Assembly (NCBI GenBank): GCA_963922535.1
Contig: CAWUIN010000062.1
Coordinates: 1 to 16,945, forward strand
Direction of reading: 5' to 3'
Origin: Tectiglobus sp963922535
GTDB lineage: Bacteria; Pseudomonadota; Alphaproteobacteria; Rhizobiales; Hyphomicrobiaceae
Length of the DNA stretch: 16,945 bases
Made by a program: the position numbers and the translations under genes. Shown here in pieces: positions 6,407-14,171 of the stretch (the stretch's first letter is position 1; each line of letters starts with the position of its first letter). The notes under the pieces are model-generated. The model did not search any database. It had not been told where the DNA came from and saw only the letters and a program-made list of their open reading frames with translations.

Positions 6407-7735
6407 CTAATCCAATTGCTCTATCTTGATCGTTTTCGGAGCATGCGCAATTTTGCCATCTTCTTTTATCGCTGCCATAGCTGCGTGTATTGCCGCCTCA
6501 GTCGTCTCATGCGTGATCAGAACAACAGATGTTGGACGCCCCGCCTGCGTATTCATACCCGCGCCATGCGGTTCATGACCCGGCCGTCGCTGCACAATAC
6601 TTTCAAGAGAAACATTCTGCTCTGCCATGCGCGCGGCAATTGCTGCCATCGCTCCCGGTCGATCGTAAACGGCAAGGCGGACGTAATAGGCGCCTTTATG
6701 CTGTTCACGTGGGGCTGATATGCATGGCTCAAGCGCCCTGGCTGGCCTAACGAAGGGCGCGCATCTAAGCCCGCGTGCAATATCGCCAATATCACTGGCC
6801 ACCGCAGATGCGGTTGCTTCGGCGCCAGCGCCAGGGCCTATAAGGATAAGATTGCCGACAAAATCACCATCGATGGCAACGCAATTGGTGACACCGGAAA
6901 CCTCAGCTATTGCAGAATGCTTTGTAACCATTGCCGGATGGACCCGTTGCTCAATGCCGGCTTCGGTTTTAACCGCCACACCAAGCAGCTTTATTCGGTA
7001 GCCAAGTTTATCGGCAGCTTCGATATCGGCTGGGGTAATGGACTGAATGCCTTCGATATCAATTTTATCGAAGGCAACCTTTGTACCAAATGCGATACTG
7101 GCCAGAATAGCAAGCTTGTGTGCTGCATCATGCCCGCCGATATCGAAGGTTGGATCAGCCTCGGCGTAGCCAAGTTGCTGTGCCTCCTTCAGTACATCCT
7201 CAAAAGGCAGTCCTTCATCCTGCATTCTCGTGAGAATGTAATTGCAGGTGCCATTGAGGATACCGTAGACGCGGGTGACAGCGTTACCGGCCAGTGCCTC
7301 CCGCATCGTCTTGATCACCGGAATACCGCCAGCAACTGCTGCTTCAAAGGCCAGTGTAACGTTGCGCTCCTCGGCCATTGCGGCAAGCTCCGCACCATGT
7401 TTGGCAAGGAGCGCCTTGTTGGCTGTCACGACGTGTTTGCCGGCCTGCAGCGCCGCCGTAACCGCATCGCGGGCAATTCCTTCATCGCCGCCTATAAGTT
7501 CAACGAAAACATCAATTGCCTCGCTCTGGGCAAGCGTGACGGCATTATCGAACCATTGAGCGCTGCTAATGTCGACACCCCGGTCCCGGCTGCGATCACG
7601 TGCTGAAACCGCTGCAACCGTAACAGACTTCCCCGTTGCCTCACGCAAACGATCGTGGTGTGCTGCGATCAAACGGATAAGGCCAGTGCCCACGGTGCCC
7701 AGTCCTGCAATGCCCAGTTTTAAATGCTTTGTCAT
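6407..7735 (-). CDS. hom: Homoserine dehydrogenase
   Basis: This 442-residue enzyme reduces aspartate semialdehyde to homoserine with NAD(P)H, the branch point toward threonine and methionine. The N-terminal Rossmann fold shows GIAGLGTVGTG (8-18). TANKALL places the conserved K107. LNGTCNYIL (160-168) is the homoserine dehydrogenase signature, and GHDAAHKLAI carries the acid and catalytic Lys (about D203, K207). The C-terminal ACT domain (about 348-435, beginning AYYVRLAVYDRPGAM) usually gives threonine feedback control. The reading frame starts 17 bases after the aminotransferase stop. No clear ribosome site precedes ATG 7735; the gap is A-rich, so coupling to the upstream gene is likely. 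The start matches the family N-terminus. Confidence 0.96.
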   Translation of the reverse strand: MTKHLKLGIAGLGTVGTGLIRLIAAHHDRLREATGKSVTVAAVSARDRSRDRGVDISSAQWFDNAVTLAQSEAIDVFVELIGGDEGIARDAVTAALQAGKHVVTANKALLAKHGAELAAMAEERNVTLAFEAAVAGGIPVIKTMREALAGNAVTRVYGILNGTCNYILTRMQDEGLPFEDVLKEAQQLGYAEADPTFDIGGHDAAHKLAILASIAFGTKVAFDKIDIEGIQSITPADIEAADKLGYRIKLLGVAVKTEAGIEQRVHPAMVTKHSAIAEVSGVTNCVAIDGDFVGNLILIGPGAGAEATASAVASDIGDIARGLRCAPFVRPARALEPCISAPREQHKGAYYVRLAVYDRPGAMAAIAARMAEQNVSLESIVQRRPGHEPHGAGMNTQAGRPTSVVLITHETTEAAIHAAMAAIKEDGKIAHAPKTIKIEQLD

Positions 7736-7752
7736 TTTTGTTATCTGTTATT

Positions 7753-8985
7753 TTATCCGTTAGCGGAATTTGCCTGTTCCTGTAGTACACCGTTATGCAG
7801 GGCTTCCGGCTCCAGGGACAGGAATTTTTTGATATTTCGTGCAGCCTGGCGAATGCGGTGCTCATTCTCAACCAAGGCAATACGTACGAAGCCCTCACCA
7901 TATTCGCCAAATCCAACGCCAGGAGAAACTGCAACATCCGCTTTTTCAATCAGCAGTTTGGCGAAACCGACCGAGCCAAGTTGCCGGTAGACAGCCGGCA
8001 CCGGTGCCCAGGCAAACATCGTGGCTGGCGGCGCTGGAATCTCCCAGCCGGCGCGCTTAAAGCTCTCCACCAGAATATCACGCCGACTTTGATAGACGGT
8101 GCGGATTTCGTCTACGCACTCCTGCGGACCATTAAGGGCGGCGGCGGCGGCAACCTGGATGGGCGTGAACGCACCGTAATCAAGATATGACTTGACGCGT
8201 GCGAGCGCTGCAATGAGCCGCTCGTTGCCAACCGCAAATCCCATGCGCCAGCCTGGCATATTATAGGTCTTAGACAGCGAGGTAAATTCCACCGTGATGT
8301 CCATTGCTCCTGGTATTTGCAGAATTGAAGGGGGCGGACGATCGTCAAAGTAGATCTCGGCATAAGCCAGATCGGATAAAATGATCAGATTTTGCTGCTT
8401 CGCCAGTTGCACGGCTTCCTTGTAAAAATCAAGGCTGGCGACCATAGCGGTTGGATTTGACGGATAATTCAAAACCATGGCGATGGGCTTGGGAACCGTA
8501 TGTTTGCATGCCCGTGAGACAGAGCCAAGAAACTCATCGCCATTGCTGGCCGGCAGATGACGAATGGATGCGCCGGAAATGATAAAGCCAAATTCGTGGA
8601 TCGGATAAGTCGGGTTGGGGGTTAAAATGATATCGCCTGGCGCGGTGATGGCCTGCGCCATGTTCGCGAAGCCTTCCTTTGAACCAAGAGTGGCAACGAC
8701 TTGCGTTTCCGGATCGAGCCTGACGCCAAAACGGCGTTCATAGTAGGCGGTTTGCGCACGACGTAGACCGATTATTCCTTTTGATGCCGAATAACGGTGC
8801 ACGCGTGGTTTCCCGACCGTTTCAACAAGCTTGTCAACGATATGTTGCGGCGTCTGCATGTCCGGATTGCCCATGCCGAGATCTATGATATCGGCTCCTG
8901 CCGCACGCGCTTTTGCCTTCAGGGCATTAACCTCTGCAAAAACATAAGGTGGAAGACGTTTAATGCGGTGGAAATCCTCAATCAC
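7753..8985 (-). CDS. PLP-dependent class I/II aminotransferase, AlaC-like
   Basis: This 410-residue fold-type I aminotransferase probably makes alanine from pyruvate and glutamate; relatives are also annotated as LL-diaminopimelate or aspartate aminotransferases. FTSLSKTYNMPGWRMGF carries the PLP lysine (K239 from the GTG start). NYPSNPT and SDLAYAEIYFDD hold the Asn and Asp that contact the cofactor, and GFVRIALVEN has the C-terminal substrate-binding Arg. The N-terminal RLPPYVFAEVN and DIIDLGMGNPD match rhizobial AlaC proteins. I prefer GTG 8985 with GAGG five bases upstream over a TTG at 9012, because homologues begin close to IEDFHRIKRLPPYVF. It is the first gene of the apparent aminotransferase-hom-glpX operon. 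Substrate choice cannot be settled by eye, so I give no symbol. Confidence 0.92.
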   Translation of the reverse strand: MIEDFHRIKRLPPYVFAEVNALKAKARAAGADIIDLGMGNPDMQTPQHIVDKLVETVGKPRVHRYSASKGIIGLRRAQTAYYERRFGVRLDPETQVVATLGSKEGFANMAQAITAPGDIILTPNPTYPIHEFGFIISGASIRHLPASNGDEFLGSVSRACKHTVPKPIAMVLNYPSNPTAMVASLDFYKEAVQLAKQQNLIILSDLAYAEIYFDDRPPPSILQIPGAMDITVEFTSLSKTYNMPGWRMGFAVGNERLIAALARVKSYLDYGAFTPIQVAAAAALNGPQECVDEIRTVYQSRRDILVESFKRAGWEIPAPPATMFAWAPVPAVYRQLGSVGFAKLLIEKADVAVSPGVGFGEYGEGFVRIALVENEHRIRQAARNIKKFLSLEPEALHNGVLQEQANSANG

Positions 8986-8990
8986 AGCAA

Positions 8991-8994
8991 CCTC
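8991..8994 (-). promoter_or_regulatory. Ribosome binding site fixing the aminotransferase GTG start
   Basis: GAGG on the reverse strand lies five bases before GTG 8985. It supports this start rather than the TTG at 9012. Confidence 0.6.
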
Positions 8995-9032
8995 ACTGAC
9001 TGGTAAATGCAAACAATCCTGAAACCGCTTAA

Positions 9033-9096
9033 CCAGGCTCTGCCGTCAGTCGAGCCAAACCGGCTCCAGCCTGGTGCGGCTGACGGCAGATCCTGG
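9033..9096. repeat. Inverted repeat in the divergent promoter region
   Basis: The arms 9033-9049 and 9080-9096 match as inverted copies at 16 of 17 positions (core CTGCCGTCAG / CTGACGGCAG). The 30-base loop contains a smaller stem, GAGCC-AAACC-GGCTC (9052-9066). The whole could fold as a branched hairpin 48 bases before the aminotransferase start, in its mRNA leader if transcription begins upstream. It may be a leader structure or a REP-like repeat. There is no T-run. Confidence 0.8.
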
Positions 9097-9368
9097 GGCG
9101 CATAATGTTTAAGCGCGAACAACTGACACCGTCCAGCATACCAGCCATAATAATTTAATGATATCGTATTGCATTCACAGGCCAATCATAATACAAAGAG
9201 TCAGAGTTTTTTTATAAGTTATTAATATAGTTTGATTTAAATAAGTTGTACTTCTCAAGAGACGTATATGTTGCATCAACAGGCTGTTTATCTGAACAAA
9301 GCCGTTGATATCTTTTGCCTTGATCAGCCCCGGCAGTTTGAATTTCAGATGAACCGATAAGATCTATC

Positions 9369-11165
9369 ATGTCTCAAATAACACCAGAATTCAGCCTGAC
9401 GCCACCTCAGGAATTTGCTTTCAGTATGCTGCAGCTCTTTGAGGAGGGCAGCAAGGTAATGGTTGAAGCAAGCCGTCACACGGATCAGATAGCCTCTCCC
9501 TTATCAATTGCGCAGAAAATTGTCGACGCCTCTCAGACAATGCGCGATATTGCGCAGGACTGGATGTCGGAGCCTGCCAGGCTTGCTGAAGCGCAGGCCG
9601 AGCTCATGCAGGGATATGTTAACATTTGGCACAATACCGCTCAGTGCATGATGGGGCAGGAGCCTGTGGTGGAACCCAAGACGGGGGATCATCGCTTCAA
9701 AGATCCTGAGTGGTCAAGCAATCCATATTTCGACTATTGGAAACAGATGTATCTTCTGACCAGCAATTGGGCGGAAGACGTACTTGAAAAGACAAACGGC
9801 CTCGACGACGAAGAAAAGCATAAAGCAAGGTTTGCTCTGCACCAGACCACAAGTGCGCTGTCACCGGCTAACTTTCCGCTGACCAACCCTGAGGTCATGC
9901 GCACAACCCTGGAGACAAAAGGCCAGAACCTTGTGAAGGGTATGGGCAACCTGCTCGGCGATCTCAAAAAATCGAACGGCACGCTTAGAATCAGCCAGAC
10001 AGATACCAGCGCCTTTGAGGTTGGCGGCAACCTTGCCGTTACGCCTGGTAAAATAGTCTATCAGAACGATATCATGCAGTTGATTCAGTATGCGCCGGCC
10101 ACTGAAAAGGTGCATCGCACGCCTTTGCTTATTGTGCCGCCATGGATTAACAAATTCTATATTCTGGATCTGACGCAATCAAAATCGTTTATCAGATACA
10201 TTGTCGACCAGGGTTTTACGGTATTTGTGGTTTCCTGGGCCAATCCGGATGAAAAAATGGCCGGGCAGACCTTTGAAAATTACATGCGCGACGGCATCCT
10301 GACGGCGGCGCAGGCTGTGCAGCGCGAAACCGGCGAAGGCCAATGCAACGTGCTTGGATATTGCATCGGCGGTACGCTGCTTGCTGCAACGCTCGCCTAT
10401 CTTGCTGGCCGTGATGAAAAACCATTTGGTTCTGCAACATTTCTAACGACCCAGATCGATTTTACTAAAGCCGGCGATTTGAAGATTTTTATTGACGACC
10501 TCCAGCTTAATGCGCTTGAAGCTATGATGCACCAACAGGGCTACCTTGATGGTGCGCAGATGGCCGGCGTATTCAATATGCTGCGCCCGCGCGATCTGAT
10601 CTGGCCCTATGTCATCAATAATTACATGCTTGGTAAAAAACCATTTGCGTTCGATATTCTGTACTGGAACCAGGATTCGACCAGGATGGCGGCCGCCAAT
10701 CACCAGTTCTATCTCCGCTCCTTCTATATGGAGAATAAACTGGCCAGGGGTGAAATGTCACTCGGTGGTGTCGATCTTGACATGTCCAGGGTTACTCTGC
10801 CGGTCTATGAGCTGGCAACGCGCGAAGATCATATTGCGCCGGCTCAGTCCGTCCTGAAGGGGGCCAAGCTGTTTGGCGGGCCCGTTGAATACGTTCTGGC
10901 CGGCTCCGGTCATATTGCTGGTGTGCTCAACCCGCCGAACAAGGAGCGTATCAAGTATCAGTACTGGACCAACCCAAACGGGCTGAAATGCGACACAATC
11001 GACCACTGGCTTAAAACTGCTGCTGAAACGCCTGGGTCATGGTGGGGACATTGGGCCGAATGGCTGGCCGGCTATTCGGGCGATAAAGTGGCTGCACGGA
11101 CACCGGGACAAGTCCTGGAGATCATCGAAGACGCCCCAGGCACTTACGTTAAAGTAAGCTTTTGA
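9369..11165 (+). CDS. phaC: Class I poly(3-hydroxyalkanoate) synthase
   Basis: This 598-residue enzyme polymerises (R)-3-hydroxyacyl-CoA, mainly 3-hydroxybutyryl-CoA, on the surface of storage granules. The alpha/beta-hydrolase triad is intact: C332 in the lipase-box-like GYCIGG, D487 in REDHIAP and H515 in SGHIAGVLNPP. The N-terminal PHA synthase domain shows FKDPEWSSNPYFDYWKQMYL (about 110-129) and PLLIVPPWINKFYILDL (252-268). Length is typical of class I, which acts alone without PhaE or PhaR subunits. ATG 9369 has only a weak upstream purine run (ATAAGATC). The gene is divergent from the aminotransferase operon. No phaA, phaB, phasin or phaR gene is present in this window. Confidence 0.97.
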   Translation: MSQITPEFSLTPPQEFAFSMLQLFEEGSKVMVEASRHTDQIASPLSIAQKIVDASQTMRDIAQDWMSEPARLAEAQAELMQGYVNIWHNTAQCMMGQEPVVEPKTGDHRFKDPEWSSNPYFDYWKQMYLLTSNWAEDVLEKTNGLDDEEKHKARFALHQTTSALSPANFPLTNPEVMRTTLETKGQNLVKGMGNLLGDLKKSNGTLRISQTDTSAFEVGGNLAVTPGKIVYQNDIMQLIQYAPATEKVHRTPLLIVPPWINKFYILDLTQSKSFIRYIVDQGFTVFVVSWANPDEKMAGQTFENYMRDGILTAAQAVQRETGEGQCNVLGYCIGGTLLAATLAYLAGRDEKPFGSATFLTTQIDFTKAGDLKIFIDDLQLNALEAMMHQQGYLDGAQMAGVFNMLRPRDLIWPYVINNYMLGKKPFAFDILYWNQDSTRMAAANHQFYLRSFYMENKLARGEMSLGGVDLDMSRVTLPVYELATREDHIAPAQSVLKGAKLFGGPVEYVLAGSGHIAGVLNPPNKERIKYQYWTNPNGLKCDTIDHWLKTAAETPGSWWGHWAEWLAGYSGDKVAARTPGQVLEIIEDAPGTYVKVSF

Positions 11166-11328
11166 CCAGCTCGCGTCGAGCGGCCGGTTGCTATAGATTT
11201 TACGATCATCTGTCGTGATTTTCTATCGTATGCAGGCACATCTACATGCCCCGTATTGTTTGTGAGGCGTTGAGGTAACCGGTTCTTTGGATTATCAGCA
11301 CGCTGTTAAAGAACAGAACGTTCATTGC

Positions 11329-11360
11329 CTGTATCTGTATCTGTATCTGTATCTGTATCT
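11329..11360. repeat. Hexanucleotide tandem repeat (CTGTAT) x 5.3
   Basis: Five exact copies of CTGTAT (11329-11358) are followed by CT. They lie in the gap between phaC and the convergent MBL gene, 164 bases after the phaC stop. All copies are identical, which suggests recent expansion by slipped-strand pairing. The repeat is intergenic and downstream of both genes, so any effect would be on transcript 3' ends. It could serve as a strain-typing VNTR. Confidence 0.95.
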
Positions 11361-11387
11361 TGATTTTTCCGGGTGCCCATAGACGGG

Positions 11388-12290
11388 TTAAAGACTGTTG
11401 ACCGGCACCTTGAGGAACGTTCTGCCTTGTGCATCTTCGGGCGGCAGTCTGCCGGCGCGCATATTTACCTGCAATGACGGAATGATGAGTCTAGGCATGT
11501 CAAGCTCTGCATCGCGTGCAGTGCGCATGGCAACGAATTCCTCGCGGGACTTGCCGCCGCCCACGTGAATGTTGTGCTGCCTTTCCTCGCTGACGGTCGT
11601 CTCCCAGCGTATTTCACGACCATTCGGCCCGTAATCGTGGCACATAAAAAGGCGCGTTTCACCAGGCAGGGCAAGAATTTTGTGGATCGAGTCGTAAAGG
11701 ACACCGGCGTCGCCGCCGGGAAAATCGGCGCGGGCGCTGCCGCCGTCCGGCATGAAAAGTGTGTCGCCGATAAAGGCTGCATCGCCGATCACGTGCGTCA
11801 TGCAGGCCGGCGTATGGCCGGGGGTCGCCATGGCAAAGGCGGTCATAGTGCCGATCTGATACGTGTCACCGTCGACAAAAAGACGATCAAACTGGCTGCC
11901 GTCGCGCTGAAATTCGGTACCTTCGTTGAAAATTTTGCCGAAGGTGTCCTGCACGACTGTAATCTTGTCGCCAATGCCGACCTTGCCGCCGAGCTTTTGC
12001 TGGATGTAAGGGGCGGCTGATAAATGATCCGCATGCACGTGTGTTTCGATCAGCCATTCAAGGTGCAGACCCCGCTCCTGAATTTTCGCGATTATTGCAT
12101 CTGCATGCTCAAAGGTGATGCGTCCGGCCGCGTAGTCGATATCCATGACGCTGTCGATAATCGCGCAGGCGTTAGACGCCGGATCTTTGACGATGTAGGA
12201 AATTGTGTTGGTTGCCGCGTCGAAGAAACCTCTAATATCCGGCTTCACGTCCATGTTGACGTGAAATTTATTAATTTGATGCTGAGCCAT
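11388..12290 (-). CDS. MBL-fold hydrolase, persulfide dioxygenase-like (Blh/ETHE1 group)
   Basis: This 300-residue metallo-beta-lactamase-fold protein resembles the persulfide dioxygenase group that oxidises glutathione persulfide to sulfite. THVHADH gives H84, H86, D88 and H89; TPGHTPACM gives H159; FIGDTLF gives D176; and MCHDYGPNGRE gives H218. The run GDTLFMPDGGSARADFPGGD and the NVHVGxG-like and NMRAGRLPP segments are typical of this group rather than of glyoxalase II. Start ATG 12290 has GAGAG upstream; a second ATG, 12 codons in, has none. BigR, YedE and sulfite-handling genes often found beside Blh are absent here. It faces phaC tail to tail. Iron use and substrate are inferred from the family. 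Confidence 0.85.
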   Translation of the reverse strand: MAQHQINKFHVNMDVKPDIRGFFDAATNTISYIVKDPASNACAIIDSVMDIDYAAGRITFEHADAIIAKIQERGLHLEWLIETHVHADHLSAAPYIQQKLGGKVGIGDKITVVQDTFGKIFNEGTEFQRDGSQFDRLFVDGDTYQIGTMTAFAMATPGHTPACMTHVIGDAAFIGDTLFMPDGGSARADFPGGDAGVLYDSIHKILALPGETRLFMCHDYGPNGREIRWETTVSEERQHNIHVGGGKSREEFVAMRTARDAELDMPRLIIPSLQVNMRAGRLPPEDAQGRTFLKVPVNSL

Positions 12291-12489
12291 TTACTACTCT
12301 CATCTAAGCGGCTGGTGCCTTTTACGCATACGCAGCAGAATGGTTTATATGCCGGTGTGTACGGGCTGATGTTTTGCAATAGTTATACCTGTAAAATAAC
12401 GTTTTGCAGCACGCTACAAAGTCCATATATAATTTCCGCTAAACGCATAATCTGTCATACGTAAAGCTTACTATCCAGGTCGTTTGCGC

Positions 12490-12636
12490 TCAGGCAACCA
12501 ATGCAATGACAACGGCCATGCCGACAGCGCCCCAGACAATCGTATTAATGAACATACGGAAAATCATGCGATTTTCGTCGTTATTCATGCCCAGGGCGTC
12601 GGCAGCCATATCGCCTGGAGACAGAAACTTCAGCAT
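12490..12636 (-). CDS. Small single-pass membrane protein, 48 residues
   Basis: This short gene has a strong ribosome site, GGGAGG, six bases before ATG 12636. The product starts MLKFLSPGDMAADALGMNND, continues with a charged DENRMIFRMF segment, and ends with a hydrophobic helix (about residues 28-48, NTIVWGAVGMAVVIALVA). The N-terminus is therefore probably soluble with a C-terminal anchor. The open frame extends upstream to 12840, but the preceding 68 codons look non-coding. I recall no named family with confidence. It lies 199 bases upstream of the MBL gene on the same strand, so the two could share a transcript. Stop TGA is at 12490. Confidence 0.72.
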   Translation of the reverse strand: MLKFLSPGDMAADALGMNNDENRMIFRMFINTIVWGAVGMAVVIALVA

Positions 12637-12642
12637 TGCGGG

Positions 12643-12648
12643 CCTCCC
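12643..12648 (-). promoter_or_regulatory. Ribosome binding site of the 48-residue membrane protein
   Basis: GGGAGG on the reverse strand lies six bases before ATG 12636. It is the best evidence that the short frame is a gene rather than the tail of a longer one. Confidence 0.75.
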
Positions 12649-12868
12649 GTGAATATAAAAGTCTGTGTATACATCTACGAGATTACGTATTGCACATGTT
12701 TTTGCAGGCAAGATAAAATTAACAAGACACGTCATGCTTTTTATTGTCGCACTTACTCGTGCGGTTGCCCCAAACTGATGCGGATACCGCTCACATCGGC
12801 ATAATGAGGGCAGTGGAACGCGCCGCGAATTGGAGCACACCTTGACATTGCCAACTGTCTGAGGCGCC

Positions 12869-12905
12869 GCGTTAAAACGCGTTAAACACTGATACAGACC
12901 ACGAG
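12869..12905. repeat. Short repeat cluster sharing an end with the 118-bp palindrome
   Basis: GCGTTAAAACGC (12869-12880) is an inverted repeat, and GCGTTAAA occurs twice in a row. It is followed by GATACAGACCACGAG (12891-12905), which matches the right end of the 118-bp palindrome (3860-3874) at 14 of 15 positions. No matching opposite arm is visible nearby, so it may be a half or decayed copy, or a second family with the same tip. Confidence 0.6.
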
Positions 12906-13097
12906 TGCTGTGATCCTAAGTCATGGCCGGCCGTGCAGATCATATCATCTATCTTCGATGTGATGTAATACTTCTTACACATGGTAATTATACACTGTTA
13001 TATAGTATTTTTCCAGACACATTAAATTAGCCTTGATCATTAACCGTTTTGAGCTGACATAGATGCAATCTAGAGAATCCTACGCCCGGGGAAATTC

Positions 13098-14135
13098 ATG
13101 TTGCGCTTGATCATTGCCGTGCTTTTGTTCACGTCTTCGTCTTATATTGCCAAGGCTCAAAACTGCAGTCCCAATAAAGCAGGCCTACCTGTCAGCCGCC
13201 ACGTTCAAATTGATACATCCCAGGGGCCGATTTTTGGCGCTATCGTACGCTATGCAGCAGAACCAGATTTTTTAAAGCCGAAGGAAGTTGTGCTGACCTT
13301 TGACGATGGCCCGTCTCCGAGGATTACGCGTTCCATATTGCAAACGCTGGATCGTTTCTGCGTAAAAGCCACGTTTTTTCCAGTTGGCCGGATGGCGCTT
13401 ACACATTCGTCTGTTATGCGGGAGATTGCAGAAGGAGGCCATACAATCGGGACGCATACGTGGAGCCATCCCAACAATCTGCGTAAACTTTCCAGAGCCG
13501 AATTCATTGAAGAGCTCGAAAAAGGTTTTGCATCAATTGCATTGGCATCAGGGCAGGCTATAGCACCGTTCTTCCGCTTTCCCGGCCTTAACGACGATGC
13601 ACGCGCGCTTAAGTATCTGCAAAAGCGCGGCGTTGCAACGTTTTCGGTCGATGTCGTTTCAGAGGACAGTTATACCAGAGATGCCGATCAGCTGGTAAAG
13701 ACTACGTTATCACGTGTGACGAGACGTAATGGCGGTATTTTGTTGTTCCATGACATTAAAAGTTCGACAGCCAAGGCCTTGCCACATATCCTTGAGGGCC
13801 TTGCAAAACGTGGATTTCGCATTGTTCATCTCACCTCTAAATTTGCACTGACGCCGCTTGGTTCTTACGAGCAGGATTTCAGCCGCTTTGTGGAGAAAAA
13901 GCGCTCCAGGCGCCCCGTGTCAGTGTCAATGAACGGTCTGCAGGGGACTATCCGTCCGTCGCTCGAGACAGAGCCATCGCTCTATGTGCCGCCGGTTACA
14001 TTCCTCACGCCAGGGCGCAAGGAAATTGAGCTTGCCTCAACCCGCAATGCACGCATCGAAAACCTTACAAAAACGATAAGCTTACGCGGATTGAACGGCT
14101 TTATCGATCTTCACGATATGACAAAAAAACAGTAG
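13098..14135 (+). CDS. Exported polysaccharide deacetylase (CE4/NodB domain)
   Basis: This 345-residue protein has a signal peptide (1-20, cut after AKA) and a NodB homology domain (about 63-245). The metal-dependent deacetylase motifs are present: TFDDGP with D69 and D70, HTWSH with H120 and H124, FFRFPG with R160, and LLFHD with H218. It should remove N- or O-acetyl groups from a periplasmic or surface sugar polymer such as peptidoglycan or exopolysaccharide. A C-terminal tail of about 90 residues (from about 255) is outside the domain and basic near its start (KKRSRR). ATG 13098 follows GGGG with a seven-base spacer. The next gene starts 36 bases later, suggesting an operon. The actual polymer is unknown. 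Confidence 0.9.
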   Translation: MLRLIIAVLLFTSSSYIAKAQNCSPNKAGLPVSRHVQIDTSQGPIFGAIVRYAAEPDFLKPKEVVLTFDDGPSPRITRSILQTLDRFCVKATFFPVGRMALTHSSVMREIAEGGHTIGTHTWSHPNNLRKLSRAEFIEELEKGFASIALASGQAIAPFFRFPGLNDDARALKYLQKRGVATFSVDVVSEDSYTRDADQLVKTTLSRVTRRNGGILLFHDIKSSTAKALPHILEGLAKRGFRIVHLTSKFALTPLGSYEQDFSRFVEKKRSRRPVSVSMNGLQGTIRPSLETEPSLYVPPVTFLTPGRKEIELASTRNARIENLTKTISLRGLNGFIDLHDMTKKQ

Positions 14136-14158
14136 TTCACGACCTTGACAGCTATAAT

Positions 14159-14163
14159 AGGAG
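14159..14163 (+). promoter_or_regulatory. Ribosome binding site fixing the Tat-MBL start
   Basis: AGGAG lies eight bases before ATG 14172. It rules against the in-frame TTG at 14145. Confidence 0.7.
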
Positions 14164-14171
14164 AATTCCAG

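Larger units (their letters stand above)
8986..9368. other. Divergent promoter region between the aminotransferase and phaC
   Basis: This 383-bp gap separates two divergent genes and should hold both promoters. Its left part carries the inverted repeat at 9033-9096. Its right part, about 9187-9245, is strongly AT-rich (TTTTTTTATAAG, then ATTAATATAG), as expected of a promoter or factor-binding zone in front of phaC. I could not identify a -35/-10 pair with proper spacing. No small ORF looks real. Confidence 0.6.
12637..13097. other. Intergenic region between the small membrane protein and the deacetylase
   Basis: This 461-bp divergent gap should contain promoters for both flanking genes. It holds a short palindromic cluster at 12869-12905, listed separately, and an AT-rich stretch at about 12980-13030. 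No credible ORF was seen in either strand. No promoter hexamer pair could be fixed. Confidence 0.55.

Noticed and set aside
6917..7606. 229-codon forward frame opposite hom
   Set aside because: hom is unmistakable on the reverse strand, and the forward frame shows no family motif.
11282..11314. GTTCTTT...AAAGAAC as the phaC terminator
   Set aside because: The stem is only seven pairs, AT-rich, with a 19-base loop and no T-run directly after it.
12400..12450. AT-rich stretch upstream of the persulfide-dioxygenase-like gene as a BigR operator
   Set aside because: I could not see a clear dyad matching the known operator, and no bigR gene is present in the window.
12484..12804. 106-codon forward frame opposite the small membrane protein
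   Set aside because: It has no ribosome site and an unnatural Cys/His-rich composition. The reverse 48-codon frame has a strong site and a coherent membrane helix.
14145..14158. Consensus-like TTGACA and TATAAT hexamers just before the Tat-MBL gene
   Set aside because: They are only two bases apart, whereas a sigma-70 promoter needs about 17. No partner hexamer lies at the right distance for either one.
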